Notes: generated from the letters alone by a model not told the origin. A DNA stretch of 64,000 bases from an uncultured Bacteroidales bacterium (GCA_900542185.1 UQMZ01000016.1:5313-69312); one strand, 5' to 3'. Positions 42,247-51,913 are shown, counted from the first letter of the stretch. Made by a program: numbers and translations.

Positions 42247-45200
42247 TCAGTTCTTGTTCAATAGCGACGACGGGGAGGCTCCGAAGAAGTTTTTGAACGC
42301 CGTAGCGAAATATGACGGGGTGTTGTAGCCTACCATAGCGCTGACCTCAGCCACGGTGTAGCGGCGTGTCTTGAGCAGTTCGGCAGCCTTGCGCAGGCGC
42401 GTACGGCGGATGAAATCGTTTGTCGATTCTCCGGTCAGCGCCTTCATCTTCAGATGCAGGTTCGACCGGCTCATGCACATCTGCCGAGCGAACATGTCGG
42501 TAGTGAACTGAGAGTCGTCCAGATGCTCGTCCATTATTTTGGTGGCTTTGCTCAGGAACTCCTCGTCGAGAGGATTCTGCGCCATCTTGGAAGGCTCGAT
42601 CTCGGCTGTAGAGTTTTGCGAATAATGGCGTATTATGCTTTCGCGTGTTCGTATCAGGTTGCGCACTTTGGCCAGAAGTTCGTCCATAAGGAAAGGCTTC
42701 GGAATGTAGTCGTCGGCGCCTACCTTAAGACCATCGAGACGGTCGACAATATCGGCCTTGGCGGAAAGAAGCAGAACGGGAATATGCGATGTGCGCAGGT
42801 TGCGTTTTATCGCACGGCACAGCTGCACGCCGTCCATGTCTGGCATCATGACGTCGGAAATCACCAGGTCGACATTATCACTGCCTAACACCTCTATAGC
42901 CTTGGTACCGTTCGCGGCTGTCAGCACCCGGAAATCATCGGTCATGGCTTCGGACAGATACTTCAGTATCTCGGCGTTGTCATCTACCACCAGCACGGTC
43001 TTGCACTCATCCGGGGTTTCAGCATTCGTTTCAGTGGCTTCTGTTTCTTCGTCCATAGGCAGCAACGCCGAGATGTCCTCGTTGCGGATGTCCCGCTTCA
43101 CTTTCTGTTCGGCTATCTCCTCAGGCTTATAGTCGTTCTGCCTTACGGGTATCGTCACGGTGAACCTGCTGCCCTGTCCAACGGTGCTGTCGACGGTGAT
43201 TGTGCCGTGGTGTAGTTCCACAAGACGCTTCACGAGCGAGAGTCCGATACCATAGCCTCCTGCCGAGTCATTTACCTGATAGAATCGCGTGAAGATCGTA
43301 TTGATCTTGTCGGAGGGTATGCCGCAGCCGTTGTCGGATACGTCGAGTAGCAGTTTGCCGTCTGTTTGCGAAAGGTCCACGGTTATCTTGCCTCCATCCG
43401 GGGTATATTTGAAGGCATTGGTAACAAGATTGTTGACTATCAGTTCTATATAATTGGCATCCACGTATGCGGTACTGCCGGCTATGGTTGAATTGAAGTT
43501 GAACTTTATGTGCTTGTTGTCGGCTACGCTCTTATAGGATTCCAGCAGGTCGGCCACAAGCAGATTGATGTCCTGAGGAGCGACGGCCAGCCTGAACATC
43601 CCGAGCTCCGCACGACGATAGTCGAGCAATTGGTTGACTATATGACGTATTCGCATCGTGTTGTTGCGGATGGTGCTGAGTTTCTGCATTATCACCGGAC
43701 CGGGACGCGAATCTATCAGCTCGGTCAGAGGCAGGAGCATCAGCGTCAGCGGCGTGCGCAGTTCGTGCGACATATTGACGAAGAAACGCACTTTCATCTC
43801 GTTCACTTCGTGTTGCGCGTTGCGCTGCTTTTCGAGCAACTGACGTTTCCACACATATCGAGTGGCGAAGTATCCGGCGGTAATTATCACAAGCACTAAC
43901 AGCGTGATAGCCCACCATGTGGCATACCATGGGGGTAGTATCTGGATCTTGACAGTCGCCTCCTTGTCGCTCCACACGCCGTCGTTGTTGGCGGCGCGTA
44001 GACGGAATGTATACGTTCCGGCAGGAAGATTGGAATAGGTTACGGACCTTACACCCTTGGGTGCCGTAATCCATTGCGTGTCTATACCGTCCAGCATGTA
44101 CTGGAAACTATTGTCACCCTTCGATATAAAGTCACACGTGGTGAAGTCGATCGTAAAGGTGGTCTGCGAGGCATCAAATACCAGTTTACTGGTTTCGTGA
44201 ATCCCCTTCTTGAGTATTCCAGTTTCGTCACCGGGAGTGACGGGATTGTTGAACAGTCTTATGCCTTCAATTACGGGAATCGGAGCGTAGTTATTTCGAT
44301 CCATCACCGTAGGATTGAAATAAGTCAAGCCGTTTAAGCCGCCGAAATACATCAGACCGTTGGATGCGGACAACGCGCTTCGGTCAGAGAACTGACTGTT
44401 GCCCAGACCATCACGGTTACTGTAGGTCTGAATCTTCATGTCCGAGTGATTTAGACAAGCCAGTCCCCGATTTGTTGTTATCCAGATGTTCGACGACGGA
44501 TCTTCCAATACGGCATATATTATATCTCCCGGAAGACCCTCGGCGGTACCGAGACGCTGCATTCTGCCCGTCGATTCCTGATATCTGTAAAGGCCTCTGT
44601 GTGTGGCTATCCAGAAAACGTCTGATGTCCGGGATTCCACCACATCGTTGACATGGAATCCAAGTCGTGGCAGCTTCTTCTGCAATGTCAGCTTACCGTC
44701 GTTCTCGACAAAAACCGCGAGACCGTCTTCACCACCGACCCATAGTCTGCCTTTCCTATCACGCATCAGGTTGGTGGTGATTTTAGGCATTCCTTCGGGT
44801 GTGAATCGCACGGCACGGTATGTGGATGTGTTCAAAAGTGAAAGGCAGTCCAGTGTGGCGAGCCATAGATGACCGGGGGTCTTGGCAGGAACTATGTCAT
44901 ATACACTGTTTGCCACTTCCCCGTGAGGTGTGATTCCTCCACCCGACAGGCCTAATATAGTAAGACCTCCTATATGAGTGCCTACATAGACACGTTGCTC
45001 ACTTTCGTCAATAAATATGGCCTTGATGTCGTTCGAGCCGAGGCCATCGGCCTGAGTACGCTTTACGAACTCTCCGGTAGCGGGATCGTAAATGTTTAGT
45101 CCGGCGCTGTTTGTGCCTATCCATATACGTCCTGCTCGATCCTGTGCAAGAGGTCCTGCAACGTTACCGCTCAGCGAGCGGTTGTCATGCAGATTCGGTG

Positions 45201-46167
45201 TCAGAGTCGTAAATTGTGTCAGCTGTGGATGGTAGTAGTTCAGCCCGCCGAAATATGTTCCGAGCCATATTCCCCCCTGACTGTCAGCAAACATCCGTCT
45301 GACTGACGAATGGCTCAAGGCGCCGTCCGATCCGGAGGCCGTTTCATGGCGGATTACCTTCTTACGATCCGAGTCAATAATATATAGTCCCGTAAATGTA
45401 CCGACCCAAAGTCTTCCCAACGAATCAACAAGCAGAGAGCGGACGTATGTTATGGGGGAATCAGGAACCATACGTTCGAGATACCTCTTCGTCGGCTCAT
45501 ACGAATACAGACCCATACCCTCTGTACCGGCGAGAAGTCTGTTTTTATCGGGCAAGAGCACGTTGACCTCCATGCCCCCGGCATTACCTATATCTGTCAG
45601 TTTTCCATTGTATAACCGACGTATCTTACCCTCGTATGTTCCGTATATGACATTACCGTTGAACAAGGTTATTGCCGTGATGTGATCCTGGCCTGTATTG
45701 GATACAGGTATGAATTTATTATTCGATTTACTGAACATGTAAAGGCCGGCGTCGGTACCCACGGCAATCCTGTCGGCATCTACAGGCATTATGGTCGTAA
45801 GCGTGGCCTTGTTCGGGAACTTATGTATGTCGAATTTATCGGAGAGTGTGCCGTGACGCGACAGTGTTCCCGCCGTAATTATCCAGATGTCTCCCTGTAT
45901 GTCATTGGCCACAGCCCGGATGTTATGATCGATGCTATCCGTAACGAAAGTCACGAACCTATTGCCGTCATAACGGTTCAAACCATCGGGAGTAGCCACC
46001 CAGATGTATCCCAGTCTATCCTGACTGATACCGTTTACAGTGGAATGCGACAGCCCCTTGTCTATACCCATGACAGAAAACCGCACATCGTGTTTCGCTC
46101 CCTGCGATTGCAGCAGGCATGATACTATTGTGGTTATTATCGCTATAATGACAGCCGGACGTTTCAT
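42247..46167 (-). CDS. Hybrid two-component system sensor/regulator (HTCS)
   Basis: 1306 residues in the classical HTCS order. Signal peptide (VIIAIITTIVSCLLQSQG); about 14 two-component propeller repeats (GLSHSTVNGISQDRLGYIWVAT-type, each with ...GRLWVGT) to about residue 690 forming the periplasmic sensor; Y_Y_Y domain (about 695-760, ending PAGTYTFRLRAANNDGVWSD); membrane helix WAITLLVLVIITAGYFATRYV; HisKA with NMSHELRTPL (His near 801); HATPase (DNGCGIPSDK, GYGIGLSLVKRL); receiver domain (VLVVDDNAE, acceptor Asp in VISDVMMPDMDG near 1104, Lys in GADDYIPKPF); AraC-type HTH to the C-terminus. It senses a glycan fragment in the periplasm and activates PUL genes. Own promoter at 46193-46224. 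Confidence 0.96.
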   Translation of the reverse strand: MKRPAVIIAIITTIVSCLLQSQGAKHDVRFSVMGIDKGLSHSTVNGISQDRLGYIWVATPDGLNRYDGNRFVTFVTDSIDHNIRAVANDIQGDIWIITAGTLSRHGTLSDKFDIHKFPNKATLTTIMPVDADRIAVGTDAGLYMFSKSNNKFIPVSNTGQDHITAITLFNGNVIYGTYEGKIRRLYNGKLTDIGNAGGMEVNVLLPDKNRLLAGTEGMGLYSYEPTKRYLERMVPDSPITYVRSLLVDSLGRLWVGTFTGLYIIDSDRKKVIRHETASGSDGALSHSSVRRMFADSQGGIWLGTYFGGLNYYHPQLTQFTTLTPNLHDNRSLSGNVAGPLAQDRAGRIWIGTNSAGLNIYDPATGEFVKRTQADGLGSNDIKAIFIDESEQRVYVGTHIGGLTILGLSGGGITPHGEVANSVYDIVPAKTPGHLWLATLDCLSLLNTSTYRAVRFTPEGMPKITTNLMRDRKGRLWVGGEDGLAVFVENDGKLTLQKKLPRLGFHVNDVVESRTSDVFWIATHRGLYRYQESTGRMQRLGTAEGLPGDIIYAVLEDPSSNIWITTNRGLACLNHSDMKIQTYSNRDGLGNSQFSDRSALSASNGLMYFGGLNGLTYFNPTVMDRNNYAPIPVIEGIRLFNNPVTPGDETGILKKGIHETSKLVFDASQTTFTIDFTTCDFISKGDNSFQYMLDGIDTQWITAPKGVRSVTYSNLPAGTYTFRLRAANNDGVWSDKEATVKIQILPPWYATWWAITLLVLVIITAGYFATRYVWKRQLLEKQRNAQHEVNEMKVRFFVNMSHELRTPLTLMLLPLTELIDSRPGPVIMQKLSTIRNNTMRIRHIVNQLLDYRRAELGMFRLAVAPQDINLLVADLLESYKSVADNKHIKFNFNSTIAGSTAYVDANYIELIVNNLVTNAFKYTPDGGKITVDLSQTDGKLLLDVSDNGCGIPSDKINTIFTRFYQVNDSAGGYGIGLSLVKRLVELHHGTITVDSTVGQGSRFTVTIPVRQNDYKPEEIAEQKVKRDIRNEDISALLPMDEETEATETNAETPDECKTVLVVDDNAEILKYLSEAMTDDFRVLTAANGTKAIEVLGSDNVDLVISDVMMPDMDGVQLCRAIKRNLRTSHIPVLLLSAKADIVDRLDGLKVGADDYIPKPFLMDELLAKVRNLIRTRESIIRHYSQNSTAEIEPSKMAQNPLDEEFLSKATKIMDEHLDDSQFTTDMFARQMCMSRSNLHLKMKALTGESTNDFIRRTRLRKAAELLKTRRYTVAEVSAMVGYNTPSYFATAFKNFFGASPSSLLNKN

Positions 46168-46192
46168 GTTATCAGATTCTGTTCAGTGATTG

Positions 46193-46224
46193 CAAAGTTA
46201 CGAATTTTTGGGTAAAAATTCAAA
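46193..46224 (-). promoter_or_regulatory. HTCS promoter with a palindromic spacer
   Basis: Minus strand TTTG (46221-46224), 20-base spacer, TAACTTTG (46193-46200). The spacer is a perfect inverted repeat, GAATTTTT-GGGT-AAAAATTC (46202-46221), a possible operator. Start codon at 46167. Confidence 0.65.
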
Positions 46225-46255
46225 ACCACACCTGCCTGTCGCGGCAGGTGTGGTT
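46224..46255 (-). terminator. Terminator of the beta-helix protein gene
   Basis: 13-bp perfect stem AACCACACCTGCC/GGCAGGTGTGGTT (46224-46236, 46243-46255), 6-base loop. Read leftward it is followed by TTTTGAATTTTT, a usable U-tract. It separates the beta-helix gene from the HTCS gene. Confidence 0.8.
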
Positions 46256-46289
46256 AACCCATAATTTATATACCTTAGAAACCCATTTC

Positions 46290-47954
46290 TTATTTTACAT
46301 AGACCTTCGTGGCCTTATCGCCCTCAACCTTGATGTAAAGTCCGGGGGTGTTGGGATTGACCCGAATGCCGTTCAGATTGTACCATGCAGCCTCAGAATA
46401 GTTTTCTGCATCAATACCACCTATTCCGGATCCTAAATCCGAGCTAAGTTTCAGATTATTGCCGTCAGCAACAAATTTGTAAGAGCTGTTTGTGCATTGG
46501 AACTGGAAAGGATCTGAACAGTTCTGGAAGTATACGGTATCCAGATTAGGATTCGTAAACGTTACTTTCACTGGCGTGGTGTTATTTACGCCCTGAGCGT
46601 CTACCGAGTAATTGCCACATATCTGTAAAGAGAGGCTGTTGTCGCCAGACATCGAGTTTCCACTCAGATTAGCTGAAACCAGGGGCTCGCTGACAATCGG
46701 CATATCGGTATCGGTCGCTTCACTCTCAGGACGCAATACAACACAGTTTTCAAACTGAACTCCATTAAGATGCCATGTCCCATCGCCATTTGTTCTGTTT
46801 TCGATCAATCCATGATTCGCATCCAGCATAGCCTTGCAGTTGATGATCTTGACATTATTCAGATTCAGAACCGCATTACTCTGTGTCTGGAACAATGGCA
46901 CTTTGGTCTCGGCCTCATCACCATCCACAGTTATGTTTTCAAAAGTGACATTATCATTCTCTCCCAGTGATACAAGATGATAATTAACATTCTGTCCCCG
47001 CGAAATACTTTCAGTTCCTGTAGCTCCCTTAATTGTCAGAGTCTTCCCTCCGACCACAATGCGGCTTCCGGTTAGTGAAATACTCTTGTTTATGACAAGA
47101 GTAGCACCGGATTCAACACTTTCGATAGCTGTCTTCAAGTCCGAGTATCCTGCACCGACTTCTCCTTCGGCTGTGATTGCGGGCATTTCAGCCAACACCA
47201 GATTTCCGTCCTTGGCCTGAAGGATCTTGCCTTCTACTCCACTAAGGGTGAACAGTGTCGGATCCGTGCATTCCTTCACTATAACGGAACCCAATTCTCG
47301 GGAAGCATCCGATACCAATGTAGCATGGCCGGTAAACCCTGCGGCATTCTTTATGAAGTTATTACCCTTCAGTTGCAAGGACATTTCTGTATTTCCGGTA
47401 AGAGTGACATTACTGTTGTTAACAACAACCTCAGCAGGAACGCCTTCAGCAAGGGTGCAATTTGCTATCCTTACATTGTTGAGTTCTGCATCAGGAATAT
47501 TGCTGTTTCCATTGTTTAAGGCAATTATGCCTGTAGCGCTACTCTCGTTTACATCTTCTATCGACACATTCTTCATATATATCGATCCTCGCCCTATTGC
47601 AAAAGGAGAGCGTCCGGTCACTGATTCCGGTTTATTGTCCCTAAATGTGATGTTCTCAATACGTAAAGAAGACTTTGCTTCTTGGAGGGAAACTACGAAT
47701 ATTCCATGGAATGCGACCTCTACTCCGTCGCTTCCCGTTATGGTTACCTTTTTTATTGTACCTTGAGGTATGGATATCGTTGCTGTTTCAGTGTAGCTTT
47801 CTGAAACATTGATTACAGAGCCGTCTGCCGCATCGGACATCGCTGCCGATATGGACGCATAGTTTGTCTCGCTCCCTTCGATGGTCACCTGCGCCGAGAG
47901 AGGTAGAGCCCCAAGCGCCGCGCACATCGTCATTACGAGTAATTGCTTGTTCAT
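46290..47954 (-). CDS. Secreted right-handed beta-helix protein with Bacteroidales C-terminal tail
   Basis: 554 residues: signal peptide (MNKQLLVMTMCAALGALPLSA), then two similar halves, each opening with Y-x-x-[IL]-x-x-A and a run of short strands (TIEGSETNYASISAAMSDA / AEGVGAGYSDLKTAIESV-like), with many N-x-x-I/V repeats (LRIENITFRDN, VTFENITVDGD, LNLNNVKIINCKA) as in pectate-lyase-fold parallel beta helices. The last 30 residues (AAWYNLNGIRVNPNTPGLYI...KVYVK) are the C-terminal tail common on exported Bacteroidales proteins and similar to type IX sorting signals. No catalytic motif is seen. It lies between HTCS and DUF4861 genes, divergent from the latter, with AT-richer composition than the enzymes. 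Probably a surface glycan-binding or adhesive protein. Confidence 0.75.
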   Translation of the reverse strand: MNKQLLVMTMCAALGALPLSAQVTIEGSETNYASISAAMSDAADGSVINVSESYTETATISIPQGTIKKVTITGSDGVEVAFHGIFVVSLQEAKSSLRIENITFRDNKPESVTGRSPFAIGRGSIYMKNVSIEDVNESSATGIIALNNGNSNIPDAELNNVRIANCTLAEGVPAEVVVNNSNVTLTGNTEMSLQLKGNNFIKNAAGFTGHATLVSDASRELGSVIVKECTDPTLFTLSGVEGKILQAKDGNLVLAEMPAITAEGEVGAGYSDLKTAIESVESGATLVINKSISLTGSRIVVGGKTLTIKGATGTESISRGQNVNYHLVSLGENDNVTFENITVDGDEAETKVPLFQTQSNAVLNLNNVKIINCKAMLDANHGLIENRTNGDGTWHLNGVQFENCVVLRPESEATDTDMPIVSEPLVSANLSGNSMSGDNSLSLQICGNYSVDAQGVNNTTPVKVTFTNPNLDTVYFQNCSDPFQFQCTNSSYKFVADGNNLKLSSDLGSGIGGIDAENYSEAAWYNLNGIRVNPNTPGLYIKVEGDKATKVYVK

Positions 47955-48007
47955 GGTTGAGTTTTTTTAGTTGTTTGTAGTTGTTTTGTTGGTTTGATTT
48001 TCTGCCG

Positions 48008-48015
48008 CAAAGTTA
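48008..48015 (-). promoter_or_regulatory. -7 box of the beta-helix protein gene
   Basis: TAACTTTG on the minus strand; about 53 bases before the start at 47954. No -33 TTTG. The direct repeats at 48057-48091 lie 41 bases upstream of it and could serve both divergent promoters. Confidence 0.55.
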
Positions 48016-48056
48016 TAAAATAAAACATATCTATAATATTGAATATGTGCAGTTTG

Positions 48057-48091
48057 TACAATTTTGAAATACGTTTCTACAATTTTGAAAT
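48057..48091 (+). promoter_or_regulatory. Candidate HTCS operator: two 14-bp direct repeats, 21-bp period
   Basis: TACAATTTTGAAAT occurs exactly twice (48057-48070 and 48078-48091), start-to-start 21 bases, two helical turns. This fits binding by a dimer of AraC-type domains as in HTCS regulators. The downstream copy ends 53 bases before the -7 box of the DUF4861 gene. Confidence 0.55.
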
Positions 48092-48144
48092 GTATGTTTA
48101 CGATATTCGCGACATATTCGAAACCTTCGCGCGTACATTCATTG

Positions 48145-48152
48145 TAATTTTG
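48145..48152 (+). promoter_or_regulatory. -7 box of the DUF4861-lyase promoter
   Basis: TAATTTTG, 35 bases before the ATG at 48188; the -33 position lacks TTTG, consistent with activator dependence. Confidence 0.65.
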
Positions 48153-48187
48153 CAACAGAATTATTAAACGCTCACAAACCAAATAAC

Positions 48188-49303
48188 ATGAAACACTCCT
48201 TATATATACTCACGGGATTGATTCCGATCCTATCCGCATGTTCTGCGAGTCATGTCATAGAGGTGACGAATCCATCCAGCCTCGACCGGCATGAAATTGT
48301 TGAGATCAACCGTGCGGATCTGCAGAAGGTATGGGTTGATGACACGTTTACTCTTGTCGACTATGACGGCAATGAAATCCCCTACCAGATCACTCACGAC
48401 GACAAGATAGTGTTTCCGGTCGCCGTCAAGCCGAACGGCAATACTCAGATAACCGTCACCGGCGGCAAACCCTCGCCGTGCGACACCGTATGCTGCGGCG
48501 CATTCTATCCTGAACGCAAGGACGACCTGACCTGGGAAAACGAACATGCGGCATACCGCGCCTACGGTCCCGCATTGCAGGCATCGGGCGAGCAGGCCTA
48601 CGGCTACGACATCTGGACCAAGTCCGTCGCCGGACCGGTAGTAAGGAGTCGTTACCATGACGCTTTCACCAAGGACGTCAATTTCCACGAAGATCATGGC
48701 AACGGTATGGATGTCTATTCTGTAGGCCCGACATTAGGCGGTGGCACCGCCGCGCTTGTCGATTCCGCCGACAACATAGTCTATCCCGCATGTTTCGCAG
48801 GCTATGAGATTCTGGACAATGGTCCGCTTCGTTTCTGCGTGCGTCTGAAATACGACAGCGGCGAAACCCGCCTCATCACGCTCGATGCCGGCGAATACCT
48901 TAACAAGACCTGCGTCTCATACGCGCATCCGGACTGCCGCACAGTCGCGCCCGGCATAGTGATTCACAGCCAGAACCCCGAAGGCTATGAGCTTGCGCCC
49001 GAAAGATCATACATGGCATACGCCGACCTCACCGACAATGCCGACAACGGCAACGGGGTGATTTTCGTAGGTGTCGTAACTCCCGATGTCGATTCGATGC
49101 TCCATGTTCCACTCGATGATCCGCGCGGCGACGCCATAGGTCATATCCTCGCGAAAAGGGCATATAAGCCCGGCGACAGATTTACTTACTATTGGGGCTC
49201 GGGCTGGAGCAAAGGCGATATGCCCGACTGGCAGGCATGGAAGCAGTATCTGTCGGATTTCAATACCCGCATCAGCAATCCGTTGAATGTCAACATTAGA
49301 TAA
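48188..49303 (+). CDS. DUF4861 domain lipoprotein
   Basis: 371 residues with a lipoprotein signal (MKHSLYILTGLIPILSAC, Cys18). The mature protein matches DUF4861: N-terminal IEVTNPSSLDRHEIVEINRADL beta-strands, WENEHAAYRAYGPAL, YGYDIWTKSVAGPVVRSRYHD, FHEDHGNGMDVYSVGPTLGGGTAAL, and late FTYYWGSGWSKGDMPDW. This beta-sandwich protein family is found mostly in PULs for uronic-acid glycans. Its function is not known to me; conserved Glu, His, Asp and Trp suggest carbohydrate binding or catalysis. It is first in a transcript with lyase A (15 bases later). Confidence 0.85.
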   Translation: MKHSLYILTGLIPILSACSASHVIEVTNPSSLDRHEIVEINRADLQKVWVDDTFTLVDYDGNEIPYQITHDDKIVFPVAVKPNGNTQITVTGGKPSPCDTVCCGAFYPERKDDLTWENEHAAYRAYGPALQASGEQAYGYDIWTKSVAGPVVRSRYHDAFTKDVNFHEDHGNGMDVYSVGPTLGGGTAALVDSADNIVYPACFAGYEILDNGPLRFCVRLKYDSGETRLITLDAGEYLNKTCVSYAHPDCRTVAPGIVIHSQNPEGYELAPERSYMAYADLTDNADNGNGVIFVGVVTPDVDSMLHVPLDDPRGDAIGHILAKRAYKPGDRFTYYWGSGWSKGDMPDWQAWKQYLSDFNTRISNPLNVNIR

Positions 49304-49318
49304 CCCGCATCAATTACC

Positions 49319-51907
49319 ATGAACATTATATACAAAAGTCTGATTACCGCGACGTTGGTCTCCGCTGCTGCGGGGGCCGGCGCCGCAACCTGTCCCCGAA
49401 TCACATTGCAGTCGCACCGTCTCATGACCGAGACGCGCGAGCATCCATACCCGGCCGAGGGGGATACCGTCGGCTACCGCACCCTGTCGTTCCAATGGCC
49501 GCTCCCGACGGAATTCAAGGGCCAGTACGATCCTCTCGACGGTTTCGACGAGGAAGCGCCCAATCCGGACAAGAGCAACGTGGTGTACCGGGTGCGCTAC
49601 TCCTCTGATCCATCGTTCACGGCTGCCACTACCAAAGAATTCCGTTCTCCGTGGGCCATGCTGAATGTCTACGAGCCTTTGACACCCGGCCGCTGGTACT
49701 GGCAGTACGCTTACGGACCCGACGGCAAATGGAGCCCTGCCATCAGCTTCGTGGTCAAGGAATATGACACGCCCTTCTTACTCCCCTCCTTCACACACCT
49801 TGAAGCCAAGCTTCCCGTCGTCCATCCGCGCATTCTCGTAGATGCGGCCAGTTGGGACGAGTTCCGCGCCCGTGCGTTGAACAAGCCTGAGGCGAAATGG
49901 TATATCGAATATGCCGACAATGCCCTCGACACGCCCATGAAGCGAATAGAGGACATAGACCACAAAGACATAGACAAGTTAGAGAACGAGATGCAGGTCA
50001 AGGCATACATGACCCAGCAAAGCCGTAAGATCATAGACAGCGAGGAAAAGAACTGCGAGGCTCTGATGCGTGCCTACCTGCTGACCAAAGACCCCAGGTA
50101 CGGGCAGGAAGCGGTGAATCGCGTTATGGTCATGACGGGCTGGGACAGTCATCAGGATGTGGTCGGCGATTTCAACGACGGCACTATCCTCTCGCTGGCC
50201 TCTATGGTATATGATTCCTGCCATGATTTGCTTGAAGACGCGCAGAAGAAGGAACTGCTCGACGCAGTGGCCCGCAAGGGACGCAAGATGTACAGCCGTT
50301 TCAACAATTACGTGGAGGCATATCTGTTCGAGGACCATATCTGGCAGATGACAATGCGCATCACCGCCATGGCTGCGCTGGCCACTATGGACGCGTTGCC
50401 CGAGGCGCGCGAGTGGGCGAAATACTGCTACAATCTGTGGGTGGCCCGTATGCCGGGCGTCAATGCTGATGGCGGATGGCACAACGGAGACTCATATTTC
50501 AGCGTCAACACCCGCACCCTCATCGAGGTGCCCTGGCTCTTCTCGCGTCTGACAGGCGTGGATTTCTTCGCCGACCCCTGGTATGACGGCAACATAATGT
50601 ACACCATGTTCCAGCAGCCCCCGTTCTCAAAATCCGGAGGCAACGGCAGCCTGCATCAGAATGTGGGGCGGCCCAACGCAAACCGCATCGGATACCTCGA
50701 CGCGCTGGCGCGGCTGAAACACAACAGCTATGCGGCCGACTTCGTGCGTCGCACACTCGCCGTCGAACCGGACTACCTGAAGAAGTCATTGCTCAGCAAG
50801 CCGGCCGACCTATGCTGGTTCCGCCTGCAGTGTCCCGACTCTCTGCCCGAAGGTCCGGGTCTCGCCGACCTCCCCCATTCGTACGTGATGCCGTCAAGCG
50901 GTCTGGCATCGGGCATCTCCGACTGGAACGACCATCGCCGCAATGCCTGGTGGAGCTTCCGCAGCAGTCCCTACGGATCGCATTCCCACGCGCTGGCCAA
51001 TCAGAACGCTTTCAACACATTCTACGGAGGCAAGCCTTTGTTCTACAGCAGCGGACACCATATCGAATACACGGACCGACACGCCATGATATGCCATCGC
51101 GGCTCGCTGGCACACAACACCATCCTGCCCGACGGTTTCACTCAGAAAATCGGTGTCGAGGGCTACGGCTGGATTCCACGACATTACACCGGCAGGAATA
51201 TGACATACGTTTTGGGAGACGCCTCGAACGCTTATGGCAAGGTGGAATCGGAACTGTGGCTGATGCGTGGACGTCAGAGCAATCTGGAGTATAGCGAGGC
51301 GAACGGCTGGGGCGAGCCTGGTCTTAAGACATTCCGCCGCCATCTGGTCGATCTCGGTTACAACGGCCTTGTTTTCATCTACGACGAGCTGGAAGCCGAG
51401 CGCCCCGTTGAATGGCATTACCGTCTGCATTCCATCGCACGTCCTCTGGGTCTCGCCACATCTCCGGACATGGTCAAGGTATCCGCCTACAACGGCAAGG
51501 GTGTTTCGGACGCCTACATATTCAGCCACACTCCTCTTTATTGCGAGGTGACCGACACGTTCCGCATCCCGGCCAAAGACTGGCTCAAAGCCGGTGGCAA
51601 GGAACGCCCCAATCACTTCCACTTCACCGGCCAAACCGCCCCTTCCCGCCGTGCCGCGTTCGCCACTGTGGTCGATACCCGCGGTGCCGACTCTCCCTCC
51701 CGCCGTCCTGTAGCCTCAAAAAACGGTGAAATCCGTGTCGCCGACTGGACGATAACGCCCCGCCTGGACGGAAGGAAATTCGCTTTCAAGGCCGTAAACA
51801 ATGTTAACGGAACCGTAGTGAAGTATGAGGAGGGCAAATCCACCTTCGTGACAGAAAACGGTGTAAAATACACTCTTTCAGACGTTCTTCCCTCCCTTGA
51901 AATGTAA
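49319..51907 (+). CDS. Heparinase II/III-family polysaccharide lyase A (DUF4962 N-terminal domain)
   Basis: 862 residues: signal peptide (to about 23), a beta-domain at about 30-150 (FQWPLPTEF..., RYSSDPSF, RWYWQYAYGPDG), alpha-toroid core at about 165-500 and C-terminal beta-sheets. Family landmarks: DHIWQ (His340), GGWHNGDSYF (Tyr393), GSHSHALANQNAFN (His555, His557) and LAHNTI (His599), equivalent to the catalytic Tyr/His and metal-site residues of heparinase II/III-type lyases. Such enzymes cleave uronic-acid bonds by beta-elimination in heparan sulfate, heparin, alginate or similar. It follows the DUF4861 gene and precedes a close paralogue. Unlike lyases B and C it has His at position 555. 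Exact PL family (12/15/17/21) not assigned. Confidence 0.9.
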   Translation: MNIIYKSLITATLVSAAAGAGAATCPRITLQSHRLMTETREHPYPAEGDTVGYRTLSFQWPLPTEFKGQYDPLDGFDEEAPNPDKSNVVYRVRYSSDPSFTAATTKEFRSPWAMLNVYEPLTPGRWYWQYAYGPDGKWSPAISFVVKEYDTPFLLPSFTHLEAKLPVVHPRILVDAASWDEFRARALNKPEAKWYIEYADNALDTPMKRIEDIDHKDIDKLENEMQVKAYMTQQSRKIIDSEEKNCEALMRAYLLTKDPRYGQEAVNRVMVMTGWDSHQDVVGDFNDGTILSLASMVYDSCHDLLEDAQKKELLDAVARKGRKMYSRFNNYVEAYLFEDHIWQMTMRITAMAALATMDALPEAREWAKYCYNLWVARMPGVNADGGWHNGDSYFSVNTRTLIEVPWLFSRLTGVDFFADPWYDGNIMYTMFQQPPFSKSGGNGSLHQNVGRPNANRIGYLDALARLKHNSYAADFVRRTLAVEPDYLKKSLLSKPADLCWFRLQCPDSLPEGPGLADLPHSYVMPSSGLASGISDWNDHRRNAWWSFRSSPYGSHSHALANQNAFNTFYGGKPLFYSSGHHIEYTDRHAMICHRGSLAHNTILPDGFTQKIGVEGYGWIPRHYTGRNMTYVLGDASNAYGKVESELWLMRGRQSNLEYSEANGWGEPGLKTFRRHLVDLGYNGLVFIYDELEAERPVEWHYRLHSIARPLGLATSPDMVKVSAYNGKGVSDAYIFSHTPLYCEVTDTFRIPAKDWLKAGGKERPNHFHFTGQTAPSRRAAFATVVDTRGADSPSRRPVASKNGEIRVADWTITPRLDGRKFAFKAVNNVNGTVVKYEEGKSTFVTENGVKYTLSDVLPSLEM

Positions 51908-51913
51908 TGAATC

